DNA from: Ochlerotatus camptorhynchus | Taxonomy: Eukaryota > Arthropoda > Insecta > Diptera > Culicidae | NCBI RefSeq assembly: GCF_037179485.1 | Contig: NW_027040943.1 | Coordinates: forward strand, 868,001-932,000 | DNA: 64,000 nucleotides | Direction: 5' to 3' | Part shown: positions 32,670 through 43,868 of the stretch, piece by piece | How the letters are laid out: every line of letters starts with the position of its first letter | How positions within the stretch are numbered: position 1 is the stretch's first letter | The notes under the pieces: model-generated | What the model was told of the DNA's origin: nothing | The model's database searches: none | What the model saw: the letters and a program-made list of their open reading frames with translations, nothing else | Made by a program: the position numbers and the translations under genes

Positions 32670-35024
32670 CAGGGAGTTCAGTTCCTTAGTGCAAATAATG
32701 TAAGGGGCGATAGAAGATCATATTTGAAGTAAAAAATTGTTCTATGCATATGATCAAATCTCAAATATTCTTGAGTTATTGAACTTTTTCTGTTTTGGTC
32801 TATGTTTGCCATAAATTGGCTCTAACTCATGCAATTTAGCACAAAACTCTTAACTCCATTGCACAGATTGGTATATTTCCTACTTAATAGTGTCATTTCT
32901 ACTTTAAGTAAGCTGCATTTAGACACATATTAGGGATAAACGAGTCTAAAACTTGTGTTTTCCTACGGGCTTTCCTTTCTTATTTCAAAAAGTACGTATT
33001 AAAGTGTAATTTTTTGTCTAACCAAAAGATGCTTCTTGATGCGTTCTACAACTCTTTCTTGAACACCAATGTTCTACCTTGTTTAGTTTTGTTGCAATTT
33101 CGAACTAAACACATCATGTTGGGTCGTTAATTAACGGTTGCGTAAAACACGAATTCAACCCCACCGTGCTTTGATGTTGACGTCTGTTTGCAGCGCGCAT
33201 AGCACACTTAATCGCCACGTGGAGTGACGGTCTGATAAGTGCGATAAGTGAGACCAAGAAGAAAAATCAAAACAGAAACTTACAGCTTGAAGAAAACAAA
33301 CATGTATTCTCCAGAAGAGCTGGCAGATATTCATCTCTGCTACGATTTTGCCAACTGTGTGGCAACGACAGCCCAGCAAGAATATGGTCGCAGGTTCCCC
33401 AACCGTCAACTGCCAAACACAAGTATGTAAAAATTACGCTGACACAAGAACCTTCACGTCTACACACCGTCGGTTCCGGGATGGAGCCCCGCTGGTCGCT
33501 GACACCGGCCATGGAGGAGAGAATTTTAAGAACTGCGAGAAACGATCCCAAAACCAGCACAAGGCGAGCTGCAGCTCAGTTTCCGATCTCTCACTGGAGC
33601 ATATGGTACGTTTTAACGTACGTTAAGAGAGAATATGAAAGGGATCATAAGCTACAAGTTCAGGACCTTGTGGAAAGAGATAAACCGCTCCGGCTTGAAT
33701 TCATCAGGATTTTGACAGCGAAAATGGATGAGGATGCATTGTTCTTGAAAAGCATTCTTTGGACGGACGAGTGCACCTTCACCCGTGCATGATACTTTAA
33801 TACCCACAATGACCACACGTGGGCCATTGAAAACCCAAGAGTGGTCAGAGAAACAAGAACACAGTTCCGGTTTTGTGTTAATGTATGGGCCGGTATAATT
33901 GACCGATAGATTACATTAGCGCGAAGTATTTGGAATTTCTATGAAACGAGCTTCCAATCCTGCTGGAGGATGTCCCACTTGCTGTGAGACGGCGCTTGGT
34001 GCTTCAACAGGACGGTAAGACATTTTCTAAACGCCAACTATCGGGAACCGTGGATCGGGCGGAATAGGCCCCAAGGAGTTCGGATTTGACTCCCATGCAT
34101 TTTTTTATAGGGGTGCATAAAGGAGAGGTGTATTCAGTGACAATCAACACGCGTGAACAGCGTGTTGATCGAGTTTTTCTTGCTGCTCGAAAGATACAAG
34201 AGAAGATGAATAATATTAACCTTGTGGAAGAGACCGGAAGGAGGTACAGGTACTGCATCCAATAAAATGGAGGACACATAGAGCAACTATTGAAATAAAT
34301 TCATGAAATAAACGAAGATCAGTGTTTCAATTTGATTGATCATTGGAAAATACCCAATCAGTGCAATGAACTGATCTACATTGGTATCGAGAAAAAAACA
34401 GAACATTTTTAATTTGCATCATGCGAACCATCCGCAGCATTGTTTTTATTGTCACACTTTTCATACCGGGATCAAGTGTGCTATGCGCGCTGCAAACATA
34501 CGTCAACAGCAACGCATGGTGGGGTTGAATTCGTGTTTTACGCAACCGTTAATTAACGACCCAACATGATGTGTTTAGTTCGAAATTGCGACAAAACTTA
34601 ACAAGATAGAACATTGGTGTTTAAAAAAGAGTTGTAGAGTGCATCAAGAGACATCTTTTGGTTAGACAAAAATTACACTTTAATACGTAATTTTTGAAAA
34701 AAAAAAATAATGGAAAACCCATAGGAAAACACAAGTTTTAGACTCGTTTATCCCTAAAATGTGTCTAAATGCAGCTTACTTACAGTAGAAATGACACTTT
34801 TAAGTAGGAAATTTACCAAGCTGTCTAATAGAGGTAAGAGTTTTGTGCTAAATGGCATAGTTTTTGAGTTAGATCCAATATATGGCAAGCATAGACCAAC
34901 ACAGAAAAAGTTCAATAACTCAGTAATATTTGAGATTTGATCATATGCGTAGAACAATTTTTTAGTTCAAATGTGATCTTCTATCGCCTTTTACATTATT
35001 TGCACTAAGGAATCGATTACCCTG
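32670..35024 (+). mobile_element. Tc1/mariner-superfamily transposon with ~500-bp TIRs, decayed
   Basis: Ends begin CAGGGAGTTCAGTTCCTTAG (left) and CAGGGTAATCGATTCCTTAG (right, minus strand), each next to TA (32668-32669 and 35025-35026). The inverted similarity runs inward for about 500 bp, to about 33170 on the left and 34515 on the right, where GGTTGAATTCGTGTTTTACG faces its complement. A decayed transposase lies between. The length of the TIRs is unusual for this superfamily. Confidence 0.87.
33302..34264 (+). pseudogene. IS630/Tc1/mariner-like transposase relic
   Basis: Opens with MYSPEELADIHLCYDFANCV and AQQEYGRRFPNRQLPNT, an N-terminal helix-turn-helix block (DUF4817-like) common in insect mariner-like transposases. 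After a frameshift near 33420 it continues with RNDPKTSTRRAAAQF, SHWSIW, FLKSILWTDECTFTR (first catalytic Asp), TWAIENPRVVRET and CVNVWAGII. Beyond about 33890 there are several stops, and the second and third catalytic positions are only faintly traceable. It cannot produce an active enzyme. Confidence 0.8.
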
Positions 35025-35452
35025 TATATATCGTTCGCCGCGGCTTGTTCTGGTGTAAGAGGCACCGCCGTCGGCTGTAGCATTAACTCCAACATAAGTG
35101 GTATGTTATTTGACCCCACATTTCATTGATTTCTCATGGAAGGTCAGAGGATTTTTCGGCTTCCAACAAAGCGAGTAACACGTCAACACATTCCTACCCA
35201 ATCCTTTATTGATCAGCATTCGGGCGCGGCCGGCGCAGGTATTGCCTAATTTTGGATCACCAGGTTTTACAAATTGATGATGACTGCTAGTCCTAAGCAT
35301 CATCTGTTGGTTATTTTGCATTTTCTAGCCTTTGTTTACATCCTTTCAACACCGTTCACAAATTCACAAATTCCAGAGCAAAAATTAAATCTCATTCGTG
35401 ACTTTCTCCTAATTTGTTTGCAATTACTTGATTGAGCCAATATTGGGTAAAG
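35025..35452. other. spacer with an unrecognised minus ORF
   Basis: Minus ORF 35321-35106 (71 codons; includes KLGNTCAGRARMLINKGLGRN) has no domain I can name. It may be a remnant of the LINE whose ORF1 lies upstream. Confidence 0.35.
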
Positions 35453-36023
35453 TTAGGAATAAGCTTTAAAATGGTGGTTATATAGTAGGAAACTGATCAA
35501 TATCAAGTCAAACGGTCGGATATGCTTTTGCTGCTTTCCCTCAGACCCGTTTATTTTAATGTTTAAGTTTTCTTTGTTGATGATGTCTACAATCATTAGT
35601 GATCGTACTTTTTCATTGGCATGAATAAATCTGGACAGCCATTTCGAGTGACTCTGCACCACGTAGGTAATTACTGCTGATCCCGAGGTAATACCTTCTG
35701 ATACGGAGTAGCATCCACGGGCGGTCAATAATGATCATGCTCATGCTAATGCTCCTGGGACGCCTTTTGTTTGCGGTAGCGGAGGGAATGCAGGTTTTGC
35801 TGTGTATGAACCCTTTGAAAGAACGGCAGCTGCAGGTTTACTAATGGCTGTGCCTGCTTTGTTCTTCCTCTTCTTTGGAGGATTGTAGCTACAATGCGGT
35901 TGATTAAACGAATCATCATCAGCGTTCTCCTACTGAGCGGAGGATTTGCAGCTTTTAGCAGTTCAGCATCGGAAGCTTTGCTGCGAGACTACAACTTGTT
36001 CCGCTGTTGCGTTGCACGTTGTA

Positions 36024-36121
36024 ACCCAAGTAACATTCGAAGTTTTATTGAGGTTTTATAGTATTCTACAAGTCTAAATCGTGGTCTACAGAACTCTCAT
36101 AAAACCCAAAATGTTACTTGG
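36024..36121. mobile_element. 98-bp MITE
   Basis: Inverted ends CCCAAGTAACATTCGAAGTTT and, from the minus strand, CCCAAGTAACATTTTGGGTTT. It lies between the zinc-knuckle block and the Pro/Lys-rich tail of the ORF1 relic. Duplication short or absent. Confidence 0.75.
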
Positions 36122-36517
36122 GAAGTGTGTCATGGCTGTTGTTGCAAAGAATACAGTTGTTCAAGTTTCTAGTACACGCGGAGGATTCGTGATCTTTCCC
36201 ACATTGAATACATTTCAACTTGTTGCATCGTTTATAGAGCATGATCTTGAGAGAGTGAATACGATCAGGAAGAAACCCCTTGCTGACGCAAACGAAATCA
36301 GGGATGATCATAGTATAAGCGAATGTCACTCATAAGACATTAGAGGCAATTCTGCTTTGGCTTCAGCATCCCACATCGTTAGTCTTTCGCATTCCAAGAT
36401 AGGCACCAAAGGTAAACAAGCATTATGGAATTTTCCTTCGCTGAGATCGATAACCTCCTGAACAGAAATAGTTTCATCATAGACAACGCGGTCAATTTCG
36501 ACTTCTTCCAAGGGATG

Positions 36518-37313
36518 TGTACATGTACATTAGACTGATGCAAAATTTGAAATTTTCGCTCCACAGTGTTTAAACGGCATCAAATTGGGTCCTGATTAGC
36601 CTTAGAAAGTTTAAACTCATTTGATAAGATATTGACATAACACAAACCATTTGAAGTTTATATGGAGATTACTATGGGAAAACAAAACTTTTTGTACATT
36701 GTCTTTTAGCCTTTTTACATATTGTACTGTGAACAAATTCAATTGCTATTATGGGATTTTTTATCAGCTACAACTTTGCAGAAAATCGTTTTTCAGTCAA
36801 ACGTCAAATTAAATAGTTATTAATTTTTTAAGAGATTGATAATCTTATCGCCAGGTTATGCAACTGTATTGTGGGTAACACTGTATTCTGCAGTGTGACA
36901 TAGTAGCCATGGTTTTTGTCCTCTATTCTACGCGCCATAAACACCAATGTTGCCTGCTGAGCAGTTGATTGAGCATGATCATAAGACATCAGCGCATTGA
37001 ATCATTTATAACTTTTGTTCCTTACATTTGATCGAAAACTAGTCTTCAACAAAGTTGTACCTGTGAAAATTTTCAAGAAGCTCAGCTATCATTTTCTAAA
37101 GAAGAGTGAACTGGTGAATTTTGAGATACATATGAACCGAAATTATGGTTTCTCCATAGTAATTCCCATATAAACTACAAATGGTTTGTGCCAAGTCAGT
37201 TTCTCACTAAATTAGTTCAAGTTTTGGGAGGCTAATCAGGGCCCAATTTGGAACCGTTTAAGCACTGTGGAGCGAAAATTTCAAATTTCGCATCAGTCTA
37301 ATGTACATGTACA
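36518..37313. mobile_element. ~800-bp foldback element with ~170-bp inverted arms
   Basis: Left arm begins TGTACATGTACATTAGACTG; the right arm on the minus strand begins the same way. Similarity continues through AAATTTGAAATTTTCGCTCC and CCTGATTAGCC to GTTTATATGG. The 12-bp palindrome TGTACATGTACA sits at both ends, so target duplication and TIR cannot be separated. It interrupts the ORF1 relic. Interior non-coding. Confidence 0.82.
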
Positions 37314-37734
37314 CACGGTACATGCCCTGGAAACGGTTCACTTCGACAACCTGATTCGCCTCTTCCCGTTTCGCGAGGACAACTCGGACTTTGTACCTGT
37401 TGACATTCGAAATCCCTTTTACAGAACTGAATCGACGACTATGCATTTCAGCTGAGATTAGCAACACTTGGAATAGTTTTGATATCTGATGGAATTAAAC
37501 CACAAATGGGCCTTGGCAACCATTGGGATAGACCCCGTTCCTAATCGTTGTAGTTGCTGACTGGGGTATGGGATGAGGAACGGGCTGCGGGTTAGGTTGA
37601 GGATCGAGCTGAGAACCCGTTAGAAGATCGGACCTTGGAACAGGCTGAGGGACAAGCAGATCCATCAAATAATCTTCTTCTTCCTCGCTGTACATTGCGA
37701 CAATGGAACACGAGGGGTAGTAGTAAAAATACGT

Positions 37735-40293
37735 TTATTTCTGTTAATTATGATTTTATTATTTGTTTTATCATTTTGATTGATTAGCCTATCAGGCTCT
37801 TCATCTTTGTTTAATTTGTTATTCTAATGTAGGTATTCACGTTTTTCTACTAGTCTACAGAATACCCCTGGGGGTGTGTTATGTTTGAATTGAAAAATGA
37901 AATAACCTACCTAACTACGAGTAAAACCTAACTTAACGTGCTAGATCACGTATGATGTGATTAGTTGATCTCAGACAGGTGTCCCTGAACCTTTCCAGGA
38001 TAACTCTCCGTTCTTCTAATCTCTGATTTCCAGCCAGGAGGTAGATCTCAGAATTTATAGTTCGCGGGGGACTGTTTAGGATCATCCTAAGGATCTTGTT
38101 CTGGATCCTTTGGAATTTGAGGTGATGGTATTTGGCGCAACTCGTGCCAGATTGGCATTCCGTACTCGATTACGGGAAGGATGATTTATTTGTAGACAGC
38201 AAGCTTATTTTTCAGGGACAGCGTAGACCTCCTGTTGATGAGTGGATACAGTGATCTTATTAAGATGTTACACTTGGTTTTCGTTTTGTCAACGTGCTCC
38301 CTGAAAATTAGCTTGCTGTGTAGTGTTAAGCCGAGGTAGACTACCTATTTCGACCATTCCATCTCTGTGCCGTTCAGGCAGAACTTGTTATTCTCCGACG
38401 GAACATGTCTGAGAGATTTAGAATGTTGAAAGATTATGACCTGAGTCTTTGCCGCGTTGATACGGATCTTCCAGTTGTTGAAATATTCAGACAGGACGTC
38501 CAGGCCTCTCTGAAGTTTGGCAGTCAGAGCTCCGATGAACCCTACCCTTGTAGACGACGGATGTGTCATCTGCGAACAGAGAAAACGTTCCACCATCAGG
38601 GAGAGCCGGCAAATCGGAGGTGAACAGGCTGAATAGAATGGGGCCAAGGATGCTTCCTTGTGGACCCCGGCTCCAATATTGAAAGCATCTGATGTGATGC
38701 TATTCAGAGAGACTCAGAACGTCCTGTCCGATAGATTGTTGTTTATTATCTTCACTAGGAAGATTGGAAGACCGTACTGCTGCAATTTGAACACCAGGCT
38801 ATCATGCCAGACATTGTCGAACGCGTTTTCAACATCCCACATTGCCATGGCGAATGTTTTCGAAACAGACTTGTTTCGTCTGAGAATGTTTGTTACTCGA
38901 GCCAGCTGGTTGACGGTTTAACGACATTTCCGAAAACCAAACTGTTCTTCGAGTAACAAGTTGTTTTCTTCGGCACATGTTAGAAACCGGTGATAGACTG
39001 CTCTTTCGAACATTTTTGATAACCCTGAGAGAAGGCTGATTGGTCGATAACTTGAAGGAGAGGACGGATTCTTCCCAGGTTTCCGGATAGGTATGACTTA
39101 AGCTGTCTTCCAACACGAGCCAAGTCGGAGGCACAGATTAAACATCAGTGCCAGATGGATGTAGAATATGGAACTCAAGTGCTGGAGTTCCAGATTCAGG
39201 ATGTTGTTGAAACCTGGGGCCTTCATGTTTTTAGATGATTTGATATAGGCCAACAGTTTGGCAGCCGTAATCTCGGATTCCTCGGGGAAAATATTAGGAA
39301 TATGATGGAGGTTGGTTGCGTTTTCAGCAATCTCAGCTTCGTGAAGGCTGACGATGTTTTGTCCGAGATTATGGGAGCTGTCGAAGTGTTGACCTATCGC
39401 GGCAGCCTTCTTTTATAGATTTATCAGATGAACCACTGGGTCACTGGGACTATCCAGTGGGGTCAATGGTGGAATGGTTCTTGGCTTATTTTTAAGGATT
39501 TTGGTTAGTTTCCAAAAGGGTTTTGCACAATCTGGGAGAGAGCGGATGCTGTTAGCAAAGTTCTGATTTCTGAGGTCCACCATCCTGGCTTGGCGTTGGT
39601 ATTGCATTGGAATTGAGTTACGGAGTCTTACAAGATTTTTGGTAATTCTATCAAGGTTCAGAGTATTGCTTACCTGTCTGGATACTGGCACGTGTTGTTC
39701 CCTGGCCCGGGATATCACCTCCTCGATGGAACGCATACATCGGTCAACGTCTTCGGGCGTCTCCGGAAGGACACCGTAGTCGACAGTGGAGTTGATCCCA
39801 GCTGACGCGTCAGGAAGCTTGGAATCGGTTGACGGATGAGCCTACATCGGGTCCGAACTCAACTCCTGGTGGGTCACAGGTTGCGAGATGTTGTCTCCCA
39901 TGTTGCTGACGAAGATGTCGATGGTGGAGTGTACGCCAGACCGGGTGGAAGAGTCTGGCGCTATTATAGGGTAGTGAACCTCTTGCAGGTCGTCGTTCAG
40001 GATTGTGCCGTTTTGGTTGCGTCGACTGTTGCCCTAAGCCTGGTGTTTGGCGTTCAGGTCGCCAGCGATGATGTACTTCTCACGCCGTCAAGTTAGTCTG
40101 ATGATGTCCCTACACAGGTCTGCCCGTCCCTGATGGTGACTTGTTTGGGGCAGTAGGCCGCAATGCTACCGAGTTTCCGCTTCGATCATCTTCAGCTGGA
40201 AACTCGGTAGCAGTCGACAGCCAATCAGCCAATATTTCTCCTCACTACGATAGCCACTCCTCCTCCGCAAGAGCTGGTCCGGTCTAGCCTTAC
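37735..40293 (-). pseudogene. Jockey-clade LINE, copy 2: ORF2 (reverse transcriptase, part of endonuclease)
   Basis: Minus-strand copy of the same family as 15690-17945. From 5' to 3': the endonuclease block GGGVAIVVRRNI near 40225, a spoiled middle endonuclease (40200-39760), the pre-RT block SIEEVISRAREQHVPVSRQ (39736-39413), RT pieces (39134-38345) including EVLSEYFN-like LDVLSEYFNNWKIRINAAKT, and the C-terminus and 3' UTR to 37735. The shared 3' UTR (GAAGAGCCTGATAGGCTAAT on the minus strand) parallels copy 1. Many stops. Its 5' half continues at 43869-44660 beyond a 3.6-kb insertion. Confidence 0.84.
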
Positions 40294-40316
40294 ATAGCAT
40301 AGCATAGCATAGCATA
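40294..40316 (+). repeat. ATAGC pentanucleotide microsatellite
   Basis: Four to five ATAGC units directly at the left junction of the composite insertion, next to the 22-bp duplication. If the inserted element runs on the minus strand, this would be its simple-repeat 3' tail. Confidence 0.8.
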
Positions 40317-40974
40317 TGCGATTGTACAAATCGTGGGTGGCTATATAATGGTCAACTAATACGTTTTGCAGAAAATATCGAGTGTTGACGCAGAAAATAT
40401 CACTTGGGATTAGTGATTTTCCCCACACGAAAATAAAATCTACAATACAAGCATCGCATTATTCACCTGGCCACATCCTTACAATCGCAGGGGAAGGGAG
40501 GGAAAGTTAATCCAACATCTACTTAAGATGGTTCAGGGAACCCATACTACCTTCATAGGTGTCACAGGAAGGAAAGAGTTGTGTTAGTGGGAAGGTGTTC
40601 AATAGTATAATTCCCTTGCAAACCCAAATAAATCTATCTGCGTAAAAATAAATAAAATAAGAGTGATTTGCGGCAAAACCCGCCAGTATCGCACCCAACG
40701 TCAGTGCCTATACGTAAGCGTACTACAACGCGGCGTTCAAATAAAGGAGTAACAAGTGTGATACTATCACTTCAGGCTAGAACTTTGGTTCTCTTATGCA
40801 ATGGTTCATCAGAGAGGAGAAGCTCAGTAATCCTCATCGCATGCTGATGACGCTATTTTGCCACGGCATGAGCCAACGATGCCGGATCTAAACCAACCGT
40901 CTCCAATGCTCCACTATGAAGCATAAGATTAGGCCCGCCCACCAACGTCCAGGTTAAAAAACTAGCCAAGGGGA

Positions 40975-41756
40975 GGGATCTTCAACCTCTCTTTGGATTC
41001 TGGGATCTTTCCCGACGACTGGAAAGATTCTTTTGTTTTCCCTGTCTTCAAAAAAGGCAATATGCAGTCGGTGTCCAACTAACGTGGCATCGCTGCTTTA
41101 TGTGCTTTAACAAAACTTTTTAAACTATTGGTACTAGATTATTTAAACACACATGCTCTAGTTACATCGCGACCAAACACACCAGATTTATGCCGAAGAG
41201 GTCGACCGCTACAAATCTCGTTCAATACATCAAGTGGATGCTATCTACACCGATCTTTCCACTGCTTTTGATAAAATCAATCACGAAATTGCAGTGGCCA
41301 AACTAGAGCGTCTTGGCTTTCACGGTTCCCTTCTTGATTGGCTTCGCTCATACCTCACCGGTTGACATATGTCAGTGAAGATAGGAGATCATATTTTTCA
41401 ACTGTTCGCTGTTTCTTCTGGTGTACCTCAAGGCAGTCATCTGGGACCGTTCATATTTTTATTGTATCTGAATGACGTTCACTTTTCTATCCATTGCCTG
41501 AAGTTGTCTTATGCTGACGATTTCAAACTATACTTTGTCATCAAAGATCGAAGTGATGCATTGTTTCTTCAGCGGCAGCTGGACATTTATGCTGTTTGGT
41601 GCGACAAGAACAGGATGGTATTTAATGCTTCTAAATGTGCCATTATAACGTTTTCCACCTATATGTTATGCTTACAGCCTGCAGGAGCAAATATTAAGCT
41701 GTGAGTCTACCATAAAAGACTTAGGCGTCATACTTGATTCACAACTCAGCTACGAA
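40975..41756 (+). pseudogene. CR1/T1-Q-like LINE, reverse transcriptase part
   Basis: Plus-strand RT blocks with frameshifts: FPDDWKDSFVFPVFKKGN, then AALCALTKLFKLLVLDYL, HLHRSF-like palm remnants with TDLSTAFDKI in another frame (about 41252), SSGVPQGSHLGPFIFLLYLND, LSYADDFKLYF with intact YADD, NRMVFNASKCAIITFS, and KDLGVILDSQLSYE, where similarity stops at about 41756. The missing C-terminal part resumes at 43352. Confidence 0.8.
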
Positions 41757-42720
41757 ATCGAACATCTTCTACGGCAATCCCAACGCCCGTACCCAAGACG
41801 AATCGTTTGAAAGTCATCGGTGTCACCCTCGACTGGTCACTGACTTTCAAGCAGCATTGTAAGACTGTGAAAACTACATGCGACTCAAGGCTGCGAATTC
41901 TTAAAATAATTGGGGCTGAACTTCTACGAGGGCTACGCGAGTCTCTTCTGTGCATCGGATCGTCAATCGTTACGTCACGCGTTCTCAACGGCATCGGACT
42001 CGTCAGCAGATCGAAGGATTCGGTTGTGCTAACTCTCGCACCCATCTACAACCGGATGGTCCGGTTCACCTCGGGAGCTTACGTCACCAGCCCGATTCCA
42101 GCGATCATGGCTGAAGCGGGCACATAAACGTTCGATAGCTTGGTTTTTCACGCTACAGTTCGCTTGCTAGAGAAGGATCACATAAATGTCGACCAACGTG
42201 TATCCGATCGTCTGGAGGCGGTTGATATAAATTTTCCGACCATCGCTGTACGGACACGTTTTGCCAATCGAGTATGGCATGCTCCCAAGCGACGCATTGT
42301 ATGGGACGTGGAACGACAGGTGAAAGCTGGATACAGTGCGTCCCACCGTTGATGAGTTGCTGGCAAACCGGTTTCACCGTACTACGGCCATCTATACCGA
42401 CGGTTCTAGGTTTGAAGACAGACTAGGAGCAGGAGTATTCATCAGCAGCGTGCAGAGATCAATAGGCTTTCCGTCACAATGTAGTGTTTTTTGGGCGGAG
42501 GCCTTTGCGATCAACTCGGCTGTCAACTGGCCGAGTACAATAAATTACCTGATCAATCTGTCCGATTCGGCTAGCTGTCTTTCAGAAATAGAGAGTGGCA
42601 AATCGCAGTATCCCTGGATCCAAGAAATTGAATGTCTGCTTCGAAGCCGTCCGATTCACTTGTGTTGGGTTCCCGGCCACGCCGGCATCCGTGAAAATCG
42701 GTTGCTGAAGTTCCTGCTTG
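41757..42720 (+). pseudogene. I-clade-like LINE fragment with RNase H domain
   Basis: A different LINE from its neighbours. RT thumb blocks KVIGVTLDWSLTFKQHCKTV and CDSRLRILKIIGAEL are followed by the connection region (YNRMVRFTSGAYVTSPIPA, VRTRFANRVWH) and an RNase H domain: IYTDGSRFED (first Asp), WAEAFAINSAV (Glu), NLSDSASCL (second Asp) and LCWVPGHAGIREN. An RNase H after the RT is expected for the I group. Stops at 42125 and 42350 break the frame. The 5' portion is absent, and the 3' end fuses into the purine-rich tract. Confidence 0.84.
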
Positions 42721-42759
42721 AAGTTAAAATAGCTATCGAACATTGGGGAAACGAGGAAA

Positions 42760-43340
42760 AGAGAGAAGCGGATTCAGAGGACGTTAAGGACAACAAAATA
42801 AAACAGAGGATGATAAAGAAGAAACATACAAACTGGGAGCAGAAGAAGACATGAATGGAGAACAAGATGAAGAAATCGGGGCAGAAGATCAAGCGAAGAA
42901 CGAAGGAAAATCAAGAAGACGAAGGAGAAGAGTTGATGCTGCCAAAGGGCAGAAATGGAAGCTGATAGAAGACGATGCGAAGAAAGCAGAAGAAGATGGA
43001 ATCGTGGATGGTTATGCAGAGGAATAAGTAGCGGGCGAAGCAATACGAAAAGGGGTGAAAGAAGACGGAAAGGTGAATACAGGCATAAGCACGGAGGCAA
43101 TAAAGAAGGTTGTACCGGGTATCAAAAGAAGCGGAAAATCGAAAAATGAAAATCAGAAGAATTCAATCTTGGAAATCCAAGAAGCAGGAAATGAAAAGCT
43201 GATGGAGAGGAAGCAGAAGATGTCGGACGGGAAAATAATATGGAAGCGGATGGGAATACAAAAAGCAGGAAATGTGAGATGACGAAAGGAATTAGCAGCA
43301 GGCGAAGAGGAAGAATGTTGAAGATAATATGATAGTGAAG
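42760..43340 (+). repeat. ~580-bp purine-rich tract
   Basis: The plus strand is strongly A/G-rich, with irregular GAAGAA, GGAAAA and AAGCAG motifs. It gives Lys/Glu/Arg-rich ORFs on plus and Phe/Leu/Ser-rich ORFs on minus. No domain recognised. It lies at the end of the RNase H fragment and may be an expanded GAA-type 3' tail. Confidence 0.65.
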
Positions 43341-43351
43341 AAATCAATGAA

Positions 43352-43640
43352 ATAGAGTACTGTTCCGTAGTATGGGCTCATTTTTACAGCAACGGGGTGA
43401 ATCGAATTGAGGCCATTCAACGAAGTTTGCACGTTTCGCTCTTAGTTGGCTACCCTGGAGTGATCCTTTCAACCTCCCTAGTTATGAAAATCGCTGAAAT
43501 TTGATGTCCTAACAAATACTTCGTGTTCGCCGTTGCGTCTCTAAGGCTACCTTCATCACTGACCACCTACGATCGGACATTAATTGCGGCTCACTTCTGC
43601 AGCAGTTGAATGTCAATATCAGATGAGTCAATTTGCGATC
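43352..43640 (+). pseudogene. CR1-like LINE, C-terminal part
   Basis: Starts at EYCSVVWAHFYSNGVNRIEAIQRS, then after frameshifts gives weak matches to the ALRxLPW and LPSYE blocks, and ends near VNIR/LNVNIR-type sequence. It is the continuation expected for the LINE interrupted at 41756, with about 35 codons missing between. Confidence 0.7.
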
Positions 43641-43868
43641 TTATTATTTAAAGCCGTTGACTATCATGTGCAAGATTTTTGATTTGATTTTTCAAGATGT
43701 TTATTCAAAACCTCACAACATTTGTGATGTCTTTGAAAATTTCGAAATCGCTGGAATGAAAAAAAGCTAGATTCTTGGCACGATTTTTGCTGCTCTTTAG
43801 CAGAACGAGTGTTGTTCATGTCGAATACTGCAATCTTTAATAAATGGTGAATTTTGGCTCTTTCAGTA

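Larger units (their letters stand above)
35453..37467 (-). pseudogene. gag-like ORF1 of a non-LTR retrotransposon, split by two MITEs
   Basis: Minus-strand blocks in order: NVNRYKVRVVLAKREEANQVV (37467-37314), then after a foldback insertion EVEIDRVVYDETISVQEV (36511-36326), then FAYTMIIPDFVCVSKGFLPDRI and zinc knuckles CIQCGKDHESSAC and CILCNNSH (36329-36114). After a 98-bp MITE comes a Pro/Lys-rich tail (about 36010-35740), and ARGCYSVSEGITSGSAVITYV (35728-35453). The order fits an RNA-binding ORF1 (nucleocapsid-like) of a LOA/Jockey/CR1-group LINE. It is broken by frameshifts and the insertions. No matching ORF2 was identified directly downstream. Confidence 0.65.
40294..43868. mobile_element. 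3.6-kb composite insertion in the Jockey copy
   Basis: A perfect 22-bp direct repeat (40272-40293 and 43869-43890, containing GCTGGTCCGGTCTAGCC) flanks it. The minus-strand Jockey endonuclease frame (VRLDRTSS region) continues across when the insert and one repeat are discounted, which shows a real target duplication. Inside are an ATAGC microsatellite, plus-strand CR1-like LINE pieces, an I-like LINE piece and a purine-rich tract. Confidence 0.78.

Noticed and set aside
40294..40316. CRISPR-like or regulatory repeat (ATAGC units)
   Set aside because: A simple microsatellite at a retroelement junction; no spacers.
42774..43149. Lys/Glu/Arg-rich and Leu/Phe-rich ORFs
   Set aside because: Products of the purine strand bias; no domain or splice context.
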